64,000 nt of DNA from Chryseobacterium soldanellicola (GCF_900100115.1 NZ_FNKL01000001.1:62001-126000), one strand, 5' to 3'. Numbered from the stretch's first letter, positions 27,496 to 36,434 are shown. Notes: a model not told the origin generated them from the letters alone. Numbers and translations are program-made.

Positions 27496-27821
27496 AAAAA
27501 TATTGTCTCGCTCTCGACTTGATTGATGATTCTGAATTGATTGCAGAATACGAAAAGTATCATGAAAATATCTGGCCGGAGGTCAAACAAAGTATTTTGA
27601 ATTCGGGAATTATAAATATGGAGATTTATCGTATTCAGAACCGATTGTTTATGATGGTGGAAGCAGATGGAAATTTTTCTTTAGAAGCTAAAAATGAAGC
27701 CGATAAAAACAATTCAAAGGTTCAGGAATGGGAAGAATTGATGTGGAAATTTCAACAGCAGTTACCCAATTCTAAACCGGGAGAAAAATGGCAATTGATG
27801 GATAAAATATTTTCATTATAA
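27492..27821 (+). CDS. L-rhamnose/L-fucose mutarotase family protein
   Basis: A 109-residue RhaM/YiiL-type mutarotase of the dimeric alpha/beta barrel fold: KYCLALDLIDDSELIAEYEKYHENIWPEV with the catalytic His near 24, and FMMVEADGNF and VQEWEELMWKFQ in the second half. It interconverts alpha and beta sugar anomers so that imported fucose fits the dehydrogenase. It overlaps the FAH gene by 4 bp and is followed after 27 bp by the lactonase gene. Confidence 0.9.
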   Translation: MKKYCLALDLIDDSELIAEYEKYHENIWPEVKQSILNSGIINMEIYRIQNRLFMMVEADGNFSLEAKNEADKNNSKVQEWEELMWKFQQQLPNSKPGEKWQLMDKIFSL

Positions 27822-27848
27822 ATTTCATTTTAGAGAAAATTATTAAAA

Positions 27849-28673
27849 ATGATTATTGATTCTCACGTACATTTTTGGAGATTTGATCCGATCCGGGATG
27901 CCTGGATTACAAAAGCTATGACCGCAATCCGGAAAGACTTTCTACCGGAAGATTTTTCTTTATATTTAAATGAAAACCATATTGAAGGCTGCATTGCAGT
28001 TCAGGCTGATCAAAGTGATGAAGAAACGGCTTTTTTGGTTAATTTAGCGAAAGAAAATCCTTTTATTAAGGGCATTGTCGGCTGGATTGATTTAACTTCT
28101 GACAAGCTTGAACAGTCACTTCAAAACTATCAGTCTGAAAAATTGATTAAAGGTTTCAGACATATCGCTGAGGGAGAAGAAATTGGTTTTTTACTTCAAA
28201 AAAATGTGCTTAACGGAATTTCTGCACTTCACAAATATAATTATACTTTTGATATTTTGTTAAGACAGGATCAGCTTTCTGATGCAGTAAAACTTTCGGA
28301 AAAATTACCCGATCAACCATTTATCCTGGATCATTGTGGAAAACCGGATCTTACAACCAATGATTTTAAGGACTGGAAATCTAATGTTTCTGAACTTGCT
28401 CAAAATCCTAATATCTATTGCAAAATTTCGGGACTTTTAACCCAAGGAAATTGGAATAATATTGAGGAAAAAACAATTTTTGAAATTTTGGATTTTATTT
28501 TTTCACAGTTTGGAATTAAGCGTGTAGTTTTCGGAAGTGATTGGCCTGTGATGTTATTAGGAGGAAATTATGCTTTGTGGCTGGAGTTGATTTCAAAATA
28601 TTTAGGACAATTTTCAAAAGAAGAACAGAAACTTTTTTTCTCAGGAAGTGCAGTGAATTTTTACAATTTATAA
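27849..28673 (+). CDS. Amidohydrolase, likely L-fuconolactonase
   Basis: A 274-residue amidohydrolase-2 family barrel (cog3618 type): metal-site start IDSHVHFWRFD at 3-13, KGFRHI near 100, ILDHCGKPDL in strand 6, and FGSDWPVMLLGG with the catalytic Asp in strand 8. This group includes L-fucono-1,5-lactonases. Its place after a mutarotase gene and before a fucose dehydrogenase-like SDR supports the hydrolysis of L-fuconolactone to L-fuconate. Confidence 0.87.
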   Translation: MIIDSHVHFWRFDPIRDAWITKAMTAIRKDFLPEDFSLYLNENHIEGCIAVQADQSDEETAFLVNLAKENPFIKGIVGWIDLTSDKLEQSLQNYQSEKLIKGFRHIAEGEEIGFLLQKNVLNGISALHKYNYTFDILLRQDQLSDAVKLSEKLPDQPFILDHCGKPDLTTNDFKDWKSNVSELAQNPNIYCKISGLLTQGNWNNIEEKTIFEILDFIFSQFGIKRVVFGSDWPVMLLGGNYALWLELISKYLGQFSKEEQKLFFSGSAVNFYNL

Positions 28674-28680
28674 TTTTTAT

Positions 28681-28820
28681 TACCGCAAAAGAGACAAAAG
28701 ATTAACGTGATAAAACTCTGTGGTCTTTGCTGAGTGAAATCGAAGATTCGACGTAGTCAAACGCCTTTGCGAACTTAAAAACAGCTAGTAGTCAAAAAAT
28801 CTTTGCGCCCTTTGCATTAA
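28681..28820. repeat. Family R3 repeat, second copy with 22-bp insert
   Basis: Shares GCTGAGTGAAA and ACGCCTTTGCGAAC with the 26435-26551 copy, but a 22-bp stretch holding a small hairpin (TCGAAGATTCGA) is inserted between them. Right flank AATCTTTGCGCCCTTTGC matches the flank of the first copy. It fills the gap between the lactonase and SDR genes. Confidence 0.65.
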
Positions 28821-28841
28821 AAAAAAACATAACCCAAAATT

Positions 28842-29624
28842 ATGAACCTAAATCTTGACCATAAAATAATCATCGTAAGCGGCGGTGCAAAAGGCATCGG
28901 AAACGCCATTGCCAAAATCTTAGCTGAAGAAAAAGCATTGCCAATAATTATCGGCAGAAACGAAGAAGACAACAAAAAAGCCATTCAGGAAATCGAAAAT
29001 CTTGGAGGAAAAGCTGATTTTGTGACTGCCGAACTTTCCCAACCCGATGAATGCAAAAAAGCCATTGAAGAAGTTGTAAAAAAATACGGAAAAATTGATG
29101 GTATTGTCAATAATGCCGGTGTAAACGATGGTATTGGTCTGGAAAATGGCTCGTATGAAGGATTCCTTGCATCATATCACAAAAATGTGGTGCATTATTA
29201 CCTTTTGGTGCACCATGCTCTTCCCTATCTTAAGGAAAGCAAAGGTTCAATTGTAAATATCGGCAGCAAAACCGCAGAAACCGGACAAGGCGGAACGTCA
29301 GGCTATGCTGCAGCCAATGGTGCAAGAAATGCTTTAACAAGAGAATGGGCGGTTGAACTTTTACCTTACAGTATTCGTGTAAATGCGATTATCGTTGCAG
29401 AAGCCTGGACACCGCTTTACCAATCGTGGATTTCTACCTTCGAAAATCCCGATGAAAAACTGAAAAGCATTACCTCAAAAATCCCATTCGAAAAACGCAT
29501 GACAACCTCTGAAGAAATTGCTGATATGGTAGCATTTCTTTTATCGGAAAGATCTTCGCATACAACAGGACAACTGATTCATGTAGATGGTGGTTATGTG
29601 CATTTGGATAGGAGTTTGGGGTAA
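28842..29624 (+). CDS. SDR protein, likely L-fucose dehydrogenase; catalytic Lys replaced
   Basis: A 260-residue SDR with GGAKGIGNA at 14-22, NNAG at 90-93, Ser142 and Tyr155. The usual YxxxK lysine is Asn: Tyr155-A-A-A-Asn159. The surroundings (GTSGYAAANGARNALTREWA) fit the L-fucose dehydrogenase group, for which I expect YAASKGA. In this cluster it should oxidise L-fucose to the lactone. The lysine normally holds the cofactor ribose and tunes the Tyr, so Asn is notable; the enzyme may use another residue, or be weak. The gene is otherwise intact and full length. Confidence 0.78.
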   Translation: MNLNLDHKIIIVSGGAKGIGNAIAKILAEEKALPIIIGRNEEDNKKAIQEIENLGGKADFVTAELSQPDECKKAIEEVVKKYGKIDGIVNNAGVNDGIGLENGSYEGFLASYHKNVVHYYLLVHHALPYLKESKGSIVNIGSKTAETGQGGTSGYAAANGARNALTREWAVELLPYSIRVNAIIVAEAWTPLYQSWISTFENPDEKLKSITSKIPFEKRMTTSEEIADMVAFLLSERSSHTTGQLIHVDGGYVHLDRSLG

Positions 29625-29752
29625 TTCAGGACTTTTCATTCAATTTTAATGATACTTTTTGAAATTTAGAATTAAAAAATTGATTGAAAAATTTGAAGAT
29701 AATAAACTTTATCTCTTATTTAAATTTATTAACTTTGATAAAAATAAAACCA

Positions 29753-30007
29753 ATGAGTTCTAATACATTACATATCATCAACCAAAAACTTAAGGGTGAA
29801 CCGGAGGAAATCCTCAAACAAGTTTTGGGATATTTAGATGGAATTCTTGAAAATAAATCTGAAAAAGATTGGTATGAGCACAATCTAAATTACCAATTGA
29901 CAGACGAGCAAAAACGCGAATTGGATACAATGGAAAATTTGACAGATGGAGATTTTATGCCCGCTGAAGAATTCCATAAAAGGATAAAGGAAAAATATGG
30001 CTTTTAA
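29753..30007 (+). CDS. Antitoxin-like protein of a ParE/RelE-type module
   Basis: The ATG at 29753 is preferred (MSSNTLHIINQKL), giving 84 residues; the longer frame adds 23 residues with no support. The N-terminal half (LKGEPEEILKQVLGYLDGIL) resembles DUF2281-like antitoxin helices. The acidic C-terminal half (ENLTDGDFMPAEEFHKRIKEKYGF) looks like the toxin-wrapping tail of type II antitoxins. It overlaps the toxin frame by 11 bp, the usual antitoxin-first order. Confidence 0.72.
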   Translation: MSSNTLHIINQKLKGEPEEILKQVLGYLDGILENKSEKDWYEHNLNYQLTDEQKRELDTMENLTDGDFMPAEEFHKRIKEKYGF

Positions 30008-30291
30008 GGTTGAATATACTCTTCAAGCTGAAAATGATATCGCAAAAGCTATTGATTATTATCTTGAAGCTGCTTCCAGCAAGATTGCAAAATCCTTCTA
30101 TAAAAATCTTATTAGTGCCGAAAAAAGTTTAGTTAAAATTCAGCATTTTCAAAAAAATACATAATGACTTTCACAAATTACCACTTAAAATTTTTCCTTA
30201 TGTCTTAATCTATAAAATAAACAAAGAAAAAAATATTATCAGGATTTATCGTGTTTTCCATACTTCACAAAATCCAGAAAAATATCCATAA
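29997..30291 (+). pseudogene. ParE/RelE-type toxin, +1 frameshift in an A7 run
   Basis: The ATG at 29997 lies inside the antitoxin 3' end. Frame 1 gives MAFKVEYTLQAENDIAKAIDYY... and stops after 55 codons. The rest of a ParE-type protein continues in the next frame: HNDFHKLPLKIFPYVLIYKI, then IIRIYRVFHTSQNPEKYP, stop at 30291. The frames join at seven A residues (30151-30157); with six the full toxin of about 97 residues would be read. It could be a disabled toxin, a slippage switch, or a sequencing error. The C-terminal RIYRVFHTSQNP matches the active-site strand of the family. Confidence 0.8.
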
Positions 30292-30292
30292 A

Positions 30293-30321
30293 AAAAGCGG
30301 AAGAAAAAATCTTCCGCTTTT
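30293..30321. terminator. Bidirectional terminator between toxin and carB
   Basis: A 12-bp stem (AAAAGCGGAAGA / TCTTCCGCTTTT) with a 5-nt A loop and T-rich flank on both strands. It serves the converging toxin-antitoxin and carB transcripts. Confidence 0.85.
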
Positions 30322-30338
30322 TATTTATCTTACTTCGA

Positions 30339-33300
30339 TTACATCGTCTCCATTTTGAAGCTCATGCTTTCGATTACTTTCAAGATCGCTTCAACCGTAT
30401 CCATTGATGTTAAACAAGGAACACCGTTTTCAACACTCATTCTTCTGATCTGGAAACCGTCTCTTTCAGACTGTTTTCCTTTCGTCATGGTATTGACAAC
30501 ATACTGCACTTTTCCTTTTTGGATCAAGTCGATTAAGTTGACACTTTCTTCTCCGATTTTGTAGCCTATTTTACAAGGAATTCCCTGTTCTCCGAAGAAT
30601 TTTGCTGTTCCTTCCGTTGCCCAGATTCTGAAACCAACCTCATGGAATCTTGCTGCTAAATCTGCCGCTTCCTGCTTGTGCTTATCAGCTACAGTAAACA
30701 AGATTGAACCGTGCATCGGCACTTTTCTTCCGGCTGCGATTAATCCTTTGTAAAGTGCTTTTTCAAGTGTTGTGTCTTTCCCCATAACCTCTCCTGTAGA
30801 CTTCATTTCTGGTCCCAGAGAGATGTCAACTTTCGTTAGTTTTGAGAATGAGAAGACAGGAACTTTTACAAAGACGCCTTCTTTCTTAGGGACCAGTCCG
30901 TTTTTGTAACCTAAATCTTTCAGTTTTTGGCCTAAAATAGCTTTTGTTGCCAGATTTGCCATCGGAACTTCTGTGATTTTAGATAAGAAAGGAACTGTTC
31001 TTGATGAACGTGGATTTACCTCAATTACAAACACATTTCCTTCAAAAAGAACATACTGGATATTCATTAATCCGATCACATTCAATCCTTTAGCTAATCT
31101 TTCGGTATAATCTACCAAAGTGTCGATTTCTGCCTGAGAAACATTCTGTGGCGGATAAACTGCGATTGAATCTCCTGAGTGAACTCCGGCTCTCTCGATG
31201 TGTTCCATAATTCCAGGAATGATTACTGTTTCGCCATCGCAGATCGCATCTACTTCAACCTCTTTTCCTGTGATGTAACGGTCGATCAAAACCGGCTGAT
31301 CCGGGCTTGCTTCTACCGCAAATTCCATATAATGAGCGAGTTCACTTTCTGTGTAAACAATTTCCATTGCTCTACCTCCTAAAACGTAACTTGGACGAAC
31401 CAACACCGGATAGCCGATTTCGTTGGCAATTTTTATCGCTTCTTCTTTTGAAGTTGAAGTTTTTCCTAAAGGCTGAGGAATCCCAAGTTCCTGAAGAGCT
31501 TTTTCAAATTTATCTCTGTTTTCAGCTCTGTCAAGGTCTTCCAGAGAAGTTCCTAAGATCTGAACCCCGTGAGCAGCCAATTTATCTGCTAAATTGATCG
31601 CCGTCTGACCTCCGAATTGAACCACAACTCCCATTGGTTTTTCAAGATCGATGATATTCATTACATCTTCTTCCGTTAAAGGCTCGAAATATAATTTATC
31701 TGAAATCGAGAAATCTGTAGAAACTGTTTCCGGGTTATTGTTGATGATAATTGCTTCGTAACCCATCTCTTTGATCGCCCAAACCGAGTGAACTGTCGCG
31801 TAGTCAAACTCAACGCCCTGCCCGATTCTGATTGGTCCTGAACCTAAAACGATCACTTTTTGCTTATCTGAAACTACACTTTCGTTCTCTTCTTCGTAAG
31901 TTCCGTAGAAATATGGGGTTTCACTCTCAAATTCTGCGGCGCAGGTATCTACCATTTTGTAAACCGGCATTACTCCGTTTTCTTTTCTGAAGTTGAAAAT
32001 CTCACGCTCTTTCACCTCCCAAAGAACTGCAATATTGATATCTGCGAAACCTAATTTTTTAGCCTGAATTAAAGTTTCCAGGTCGAATTTATTATCAGCG
32101 ATCACTTTTTCGAAATCAATTAATTTCTTGATTTTCCAGATGAAGAATTTATCGATTTTACTCCATTCTACGATTTGTTCCCAATCGTAACCTCTTCTTA
32201 AAGCATCTCCGATGATGAATAACCTTTCGTCATCACAAATTCTGATTCTTCTTTCGATTTCTTCTGCTGTTAAAGCTGCAGCCTGCTTGGTTTTTAAACC
32301 GATATGTTTAATTCCGGTTTCAAGAGAACGGATGGCTTTTTGTAAAGATTCCTCGAAATTTCTTCCGATTGCCATTACTTCTCCCGTCGCTTTCATCTGC
32401 GTTGACAATCTTCTGTCTGCCGTTTCGAATTTATCGAATGGGAATCTTGGAAATTTAGTCACAACATAATCCAAAGCCGGTTCGAAACAAGCATATGTTT
32501 TACCTGTTACCGGATTCATAATTTCATCTAAAGTTAATCCTACCGCGATTTTTGCAGCGATTTTTGCAATCGGATAACCAGTTGCCTTACTTGCCAAAGC
32601 CGATGAACGGGAAACTCTCGGGTTCACCTCTATGATGTAATATTCAAATGAATGTGGATCTAAAGCCAGCTGTACGTTACATCCTCCTTCAATTCCTAGG
32701 GCTCTGATGATTTTTAAAGAAGCATTTCTCAGCATCTGATATTCTCTGTCAGAAAGCGTCTGAGAAGGTGCAACAACGATCGAGTCACCTGTGTGAACCC
32801 CAACCGGATCTATATTTTCCATGTTACAAACCACAATCGCGTTGTCGTTTGCATCACGCATTACTTCGTATTCAATTTCTTTGAAACCTGCGATTGATTT
32901 TTCGATAAGACATTGAGTAACAGGGCTGTATTTTAGACCTAATTCTGCAATTTCTTTCAATTCAGCTTCGTTGGAAGCGATTCCGCCACCTGTTCCACCC
33001 ATCGTAAAGGCAGGACGAACGATTACCGGATAACCGATATCATCCGCAAACCTCAATGCCCCTTCAACCGTAGTTACGATGTCAGATTCAGGAACCGGTT
33101 CATTTAATTCTCTCATCAATTCACGAAACAAATCTCTGTCTTCCGCTCTATTGATTGCGGAAAGCTTTGTTCCCAACACTTCAACTTTACATTCTTCAAG
33201 AATTCCCGATTTTTCCAGTTCTACCGCCATGTTCAAACCTGTTTGTCCACCAAGAGTCGGTAAAAGCGCATCCGGACGTTCTTTTCTGATGATGTGACTT

Positions 33301-33518
33301 ACAAACTGAAGTGAAATCGGCTCGATATACACTTTATCAGCGATCTCAACATCCGTCATGATCGTTGCAGGGTTTGAATTAATCAAAATAACCTTGTAGC
33401 CTTCTTCTCTCAAAGACAGACAAGCCTGCGTTCCCGCGTAATCGAATTCTGCCGCCTGACCAATGATGATAGGTCCTGAACCGATTACTAAAATTGTTTT
33501 TATGTCGTTTCTTTTCAT
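30339..33518 (-). CDS. carB: Carbamoyl-phosphate synthase large subunit
   Basis: A 1059-residue CarB of normal length with two homologous ATP-grasp halves. Each half opens with a phosphate-loop-like start ([18 protein letters not shown] at 12 and [17 protein letters not shown] at about 563). The C-terminal MGS-like allosteric domain (about 930-1059, [17 protein letters not shown]) binds effectors such as UMP and ornithine. With CarA it makes carbamoyl phosphate for both pyrB and the arg operon on either side. It is split from carA by the transposase gene and a hairpin cluster. Confidence 0.97.
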   Translation of the reverse strand: MKRNDIKTILVIGSGPIIIGQAAEFDYAGTQACLSLREEGYKVILINSNPATIMTDVEIADKVYIEPISLQFVSHIIRKERPDALLPTLGGQTGLNMAVELEKSGILEECKVEVLGTKLSAINRAEDRDLFRELMRELNEPVPESDIVTTVEGALRFADDIGYPVIVRPAFTMGGTGGGIASNEAELKEIAELGLKYSPVTQCLIEKSIAGFKEIEYEVMRDANDNAIVVCNMENIDPVGVHTGDSIVVAPSQTLSDREYQMLRNASLKIIRALGIEGGCNVQLALDPHSFEYYIIEVNPRVSRSSALASKATGYPIAKIAAKIAVGLTLDEIMNPVTGKTYACFEPALDYVVTKFPRFPFDKFETADRRLSTQMKATGEVMAIGRNFEESLQKAIRSLETGIKHIGLKTKQAAALTAEEIERRIRICDDERLFIIGDALRRGYDWEQIVEWSKIDKFFIWKIKKLIDFEKVIADNKFDLETLIQAKKLGFADINIAVLWEVKEREIFNFRKENGVMPVYKMVDTCAAEFESETPYFYGTYEEENESVVSDKQKVIVLGSGPIRIGQGVEFDYATVHSVWAIKEMGYEAIIINNNPETVSTDFSISDKLYFEPLTEEDVMNIIDLEKPMGVVVQFGGQTAINLADKLAAHGVQILGTSLEDLDRAENRDKFEKALQELGIPQPLGKTSTSKEEAIKIANEIGYPVLVRPSYVLGGRAMEIVYTESELAHYMEFAVEASPDQPVLIDRYITGKEVEVDAICDGETVIIPGIMEHIERAGVHSGDSIAVYPPQNVSQAEIDTLVDYTERLAKGLNVIGLMNIQYVLFEGNVFVIEVNPRSSRTVPFLSKITEVPMANLATKAILGQKLKDLGYKNGLVPKKEGVFVKVPVFSFSKLTKVDISLGPEMKSTGEVMGKDTTLEKALYKGLIAAGRKVPMHGSILFTVADKHKQEAADLAARFHEVGFRIWATEGTAKFFGEQGIPCKIGYKIGEESVNLIDLIQKGKVQYVVNTMTKGKQSERDGFQIRRMSVENGVPCLTSMDTVEAILKVIESMSFKMETM

Positions 33519-33536
33519 TTTTTCTTTTTATTGTTC

Positions 33537-33582
33537 CATGGATTTCATCCGTGGCTATTATTGTTGAACCATTTCATGGTTC
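33537..33582 (+). repeat. REP-like two-hairpin element (family R1), copy 1
   Basis: Hairpin 1 is CCATGGAT-TTC-ATCCGTGG (8 bp, one G-T), then CTATTATTGTT, then hairpin 2 GAACCAT-TTC-ATGGTTC (33566-33582). It is in the gap between carB and the transposase gene, facing copy 2 in opposite orientation. Confidence 0.85.
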
Positions 33583-33595
33583 TTTTATTTCTGGG

Positions 33596-33642
33596 CAGCC
33601 ACGAAGTGGCTGAATTTTAATAGCCGTAGGTGAAACCTATGG
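33596..33642 (-). repeat. REP-like two-hairpin element (family R1), copy 2
   Basis: On the minus strand: hairpin 1 CCATAGGT-TTC-ACCTACGG, spacer CTATTAAAATT, hairpin 2 CAGCCAC-TTC-GTGGCTG. Same order and TTC loops as copy 1 but different stem sequences, with pairing kept. Placed head to head with copy 1. Confidence 0.85.
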
Positions 33643-33665
33643 ATTTGATAATTAACCAATTCCGA

Positions 33666-33684
33666 CAACCCATGAAATGGGTTG
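33666..33684 (-). repeat. Single R1-type hairpin next to the transposase gene end
   Basis: Stem CAACCCAT / ATGGGTTG (8 bp) with a GAA loop, reading TTC on the minus strand. It lies 8 bp past the transposase stop codon and may be the cognate end recognised by the transposase. Confidence 0.75.
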
Positions 33685-33692
33685 AATATTAT

Positions 33693-34139
33693 TTACCACA
33701 GATATTTTTCATCAAATTCAACTCCATGAGAGATTAGCAAATTTTTATATTCATCTTCAAAAGATTCATTTTTATGATGTTCTTTTTGATTTTTAATATA
33801 ATTGATGATCGTATCCTTTTCTCTTTCAGAATAAGTAAATGCACTGTAACCACTTTGCCATTCTTCAAAATCGGGAAATAATCCGCTTTGCTTAATCCAT
33901 AAGTTGCTTGAAACCTTAATATCTTTTACAAAACTGCTTAAAGAAACTGATGGGTGTAGATCTGCAAATAAATGAATATGATCAGGCATTCCATTAATCC
34001 TATAAAGTTTACAGTTTTTATTTTTCACAATTCCCCAAATGTATTTATATAGTTGATCTTCATCTTCAATATTCAACACAGGATTTCTGTGCTTTGTACT
34101 GAATACAATCTGATAATATATTTGGCGAAAAGTTGACAT
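33693..34139 (-). CDS. REP-associated tyrosine transposase (Y1/IS200-like)
   Basis: A 148-residue HUH single-strand transposase. The metal site is H54-I-H56 in GMPDHIHLFADL, and the nucleophile is probably Tyr114 in INYIKNQKEHH. The start FRQIYYQIVFSTKHRNPVL and the tail GVEFDEKYLW are typical of the IS200-like proteins that accompany REP repeats in Bacteroidota. It sits 24 bp after carA and 174 bp before carB, in the same direction, with three R1 hairpin units right behind it. It has no tnpB and no classic IS200 ends, so it may serve REP spread instead of its own. The frame is intact. Confidence 0.9.
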   Translation of the reverse strand: MSTFRQIYYQIVFSTKHRNPVLNIEDEDQLYKYIWGIVKNKNCKLYRINGMPDHIHLFADLHPSVSLSSFVKDIKVSSNLWIKQSGLFPDFEEWQSGYSAFTYSEREKDTIINYIKNQKEHHKNESFEDEYKNLLISHGVEFDEKYLW

Positions 34140-34163
34140 TTATATTTTATTTTTTTAGATAAC

Positions 34164-35249
34164 TTACTGATTCTTCTTATTCTTAAAATCTTCCATTAAG
34201 TGGATGAAATCATCAAACAAGTAGTTTGCATCTTCTGGGCCAGGGCTTGCTTCCGGGTGATACTGAACTGAGAAGCAAGGGTGAATTTTGTGCTTCAAGC
34301 CTTCATTTGTTCTGTCGTTCAATGCGATGTGTGTTTCAACTAAATCTGTTCCTTTTAAACTTTCCTGATCAACTGCATAACCGTGATTTTGAGAAGTAAT
34401 GGCTACTTTATTTTTCTCTAAATCCAAAACCGGGTGATTTCCTCCTCTGTGCCCGAATTTTAACTTGAAAGTTTTCGCTCCACAAGCCAAACCTATTAAT
34501 TGATGCCCCAAACAGATTCCGAAGATCGGAACTTTTCCTAATAATCCGCGGATCATTTCCAAGGCCTGTTGATTATCTTCCGGGTCACCGGGACCGTTTG
34601 ACAACATGATCCCATCTGGATCCATTAATAAAATCTCTTCTGCCGTTGTATCTTGCGAAACAACGATGATGTCGCAGTTTCTTTGAGATAACTCTCTGAT
34701 AATCCCTAATTTAGAACCAAAATCCACCAATACCACCTTAAAACCTCTTCCTGGGTTTGCGTAAGGCGTTTTTGTAGAAACCTGCTCCACCTGATTGGTT
34801 GGGAAGGTTGTTGATTTTAATTCTAAAACGATTGAATTTTCATCGGCATCATCGTTTACGATTTTTCCTTTCACAACGCCGGAATTACGTAGAATTCTTG
34901 TCAGTCTTCTGGTATCGATTCCTGAAATTCCTGAAAGGTTTTTCTTTTTAAACAATTCATCTAAAGTAATCTGAGTACGAAAGTTTGACGGCAAATCACA
35001 AATTTCTTTTACAATAAGACCTTTAATAGCCGGCTCAATACTCTCATAATCATCCCTATTAATCCCATAGTTTCCGATAAGCGGATACGTCATGCAAACA
35101 ATCTGACCGCAGTACGACGGGTCAGAGATCAGTTCCTGATAACCTGTCATTCCCGTATTGAAAACTACTTCTCCTGCAGTTTCCAGGTCTGCTCCGAAAC
35201 CTTCTCCATGAAATACTTCACCGGATTCCAGTATTAACTTTTTCTTCAT
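34164..35249 (-). CDS. carA: Carbamoyl-phosphate synthase small (glutaminase) subunit
   Basis: A 361-residue CarA of normal length. The N-terminal CPSase domain (LILESGEVFHGEGFG, VVFNTGMTGYQE) is followed by a class I glutamine amidotransferase domain with the nucleophile Cys in FGICLGHQL (about 240-248), and HPEASPGPEDA near the C terminus supplying the catalytic His and Glu. It feeds ammonia to CarB. It follows pyrB by 168 bp that hold an R1 repeat. Confidence 0.97.
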   Translation of the reverse strand: MKKKLILESGEVFHGEGFGADLETAGEVVFNTGMTGYQELISDPSYCGQIVCMTYPLIGNYGINRDDYESIEPAIKGLIVKEICDLPSNFRTQITLDELFKKKNLSGISGIDTRRLTRILRNSGVVKGKIVNDDADENSIVLELKSTTFPTNQVEQVSTKTPYANPGRGFKVVLVDFGSKLGIIRELSQRNCDIIVVSQDTTAEEILLMDPDGIMLSNGPGDPEDNQQALEMIRGLLGKVPIFGICLGHQLIGLACGAKTFKLKFGHRGGNHPVLDLEKNKVAITSQNHGYAVDQESLKGTDLVETHIALNDRTNEGLKHKIHPCFSVQYHPEASPGPEDANYLFDDFIHLMEDFKNKKNQ

Positions 35250-35334
35250 TTTTTAAATTAGATATTAGATTTTAGAAATTAGAAGTTAGACTTCTTCATT
35301 CTGTTATTTTATTCTTATTCTTTCTATTTATCAG

Positions 35335-35378
35335 CATGGATTTCATCCATGGCTATTGATATTTCGCCCCTTCAGGGC
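35335..35378 (+). repeat. REP-like element (family R1) between pyrB and carA
   Basis: Hairpin 1 CATGGAT-TTC-ATCCATG (35335-35351), then the shared GCTATT spacer, then a weaker hairpin 2 (GCCC / GGGC, 35366-35378) around CTTCA. Same architecture as the copies beside the transposase. Confidence 0.75.
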
Positions 35379-35417
35379 TCACCAAACTTTATTTTAATCT
35401 GTAAACCTGGCTCTTTC

Positions 35418-36308
35418 TTATTTAAAAGTATATCCATCTTTTTCAAGAGCTTCCTTTAAAATGGCCATTCTTGCGAAAACCCCGTTCTGCATTTGTTTAA
35501 AAACTCTTGAACGTTCACATTCCACTAAATCAGTGTCAATCTCAACTCCCCTGTTGATCGGCGCCGGATGCATGATGATCGCTTGTTTTTTCATTGCTTT
35601 TTCTCGCTCTTTCGTCAAACCATATTTTTTGTGGTATTCAGAAGCTGAGAAGCTCATTTTTGCGTCGTGTCTTTCGTGCTGGATTCTTAATAACATTAAA
35701 ACATCCACTTCTTTAATTAATTCGTCTACAGATAAATACGTCCCGTTAATTAAAGCTCCTTCATCAAACCATTGCTCAGGCCCTGAGAAATATACTTTTG
35801 CACCTAATCTTCTTAATGCTTCTGCATTTGAATTCGCTACACGGCTGTGTTTTACATCTCCTACAATTCCTACTTTTAAGCCTTCAAACTTTCCGAATTC
35901 CTGATAAATTGTCAATAAATCCAGCATACATTGTGAAGGGTGGTTTCCTGTTCCGTCGCCACCATTTATTATCGGGATTTTAATACCTTTCAATTCATCA
36001 AAATACCGGTCTTTCTTATCTCTGATCACGACTAAGTTTACGCCTAAGCTTTCAATTGTTTTTACAGTATCATATAAGCTTTCACCTTTGTTTACCGAAC
36101 TGTGAGACGCATCGAAAGGAACAACCTGTAAACCCAATTTTCTTTCGGCAATATCAAAGCTCGTTTTGGTTCTCGTACTGTCTTCAAAAAAGAGATTTGA
36201 GCAAAAAACTTCTCCTTCAATTCTGGCAGTTTTTCCGCTTGCAAAAGCCATTGCTTCTTTTACTATACTGTTGATTCTCTCTGTGCTTAGTTCTGTAATC
36301 GTAAACAT
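35418..36308 (-). CDS. pyrB: Aspartate carbamoyltransferase catalytic subunit
   Basis: A 296-residue PyrB. The carbamoyl-phosphate loop is [12 protein letters not shown] near 46-57 (S-T-R-T), followed by the SSVNKGES loop, a HPSQ motif ([13 protein letters not shown]) for carbamoyl phosphate, and [11 protein letters not shown] for aspartate. No pyrI regulatory gene is nearby, so the enzyme is likely unregulated by PyrI. Expression appears to be controlled by the leader attenuator just upstream. Confidence 0.96.
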   Translation of the reverse strand: MFTITELSTERINSIVKEAMAFASGKTARIEGEVFCSNLFFEDSTRTKTSFDIAERKLGLQVVPFDASHSSVNKGESLYDTVKTIESLGVNLVVIRDKKDRYFDELKGIKIPIINGGDGTGNHPSQCMLDLLTIYQEFGKFEGLKVGIVGDVKHSRVANSNAEALRRLGAKVYFSGPEQWFDEGALINGTYLSVDELIKEVDVLMLLRIQHERHDAKMSFSASEYHKKYGLTKEREKAMKKQAIIMHPAPINRGVEIDTDLVECERSRVFKQMQNGVFARMAILKEALEKDGYTFK

Positions 36309-36335
36309 AATTTCTTAATTTTTCCACAAAAAAAA

Positions 36336-36358
36336 AAGCGAAGAAAATATCTTCGCTT
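36336..36358 (-). terminator. Attenuator hairpin in the pyrB leader
   Basis: On the minus strand a 9-bp stem (AAGCGAAGA / TCTTCGCTT) with a 5-nt loop, followed by eight more T residues, ends 27 bp before the pyrB ATG. The first two bases of its 5' arm are the AA of the leader ORF stop codon, so a ribosome at the stop would cover the stem. This is a terminator placed before the gene, which implies regulated read-through. Confidence 0.75.
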
Positions 36359-36428
36359 AAAATAAATAAATATCGTAAAGGGCGTCTACGCCCGGTAATT
36401 CTAATGATATAAATACTGTGTTATTCAT
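36357..36428 (-). CDS. Putative pyrB leader peptide
   Basis: A 23-codon frame opens with ATG at 36428, about 2-6 nt after the expected transcription start, so the message would be nearly leaderless. It begins MNNTVFISLELPG and ends in YDIYLF. A G/C-rich hairpin (GGGCG / CGCCC, 36380-36393) lies inside it, then a U-rich stretch (GATATTTATTTATTTTAA) up to the stop, which overlaps the attenuator stem. This order matches the enterobacterial pyrL/pyrBI leader. It is a prediction; coding was judged from context only. Confidence 0.6.
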   Translation of the reverse strand: MNNTVFISLELPGVDALYDIYLF

Positions 36429-36434
36429 TAGGTG

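Noticed and set aside
33537..33684. Cluster of short hairpins as a possible CRISPR array
   Set aside because: The hairpin stems differ in sequence, orientation is mixed, spacing is uneven and no cas genes are near. They fit REP-like elements.
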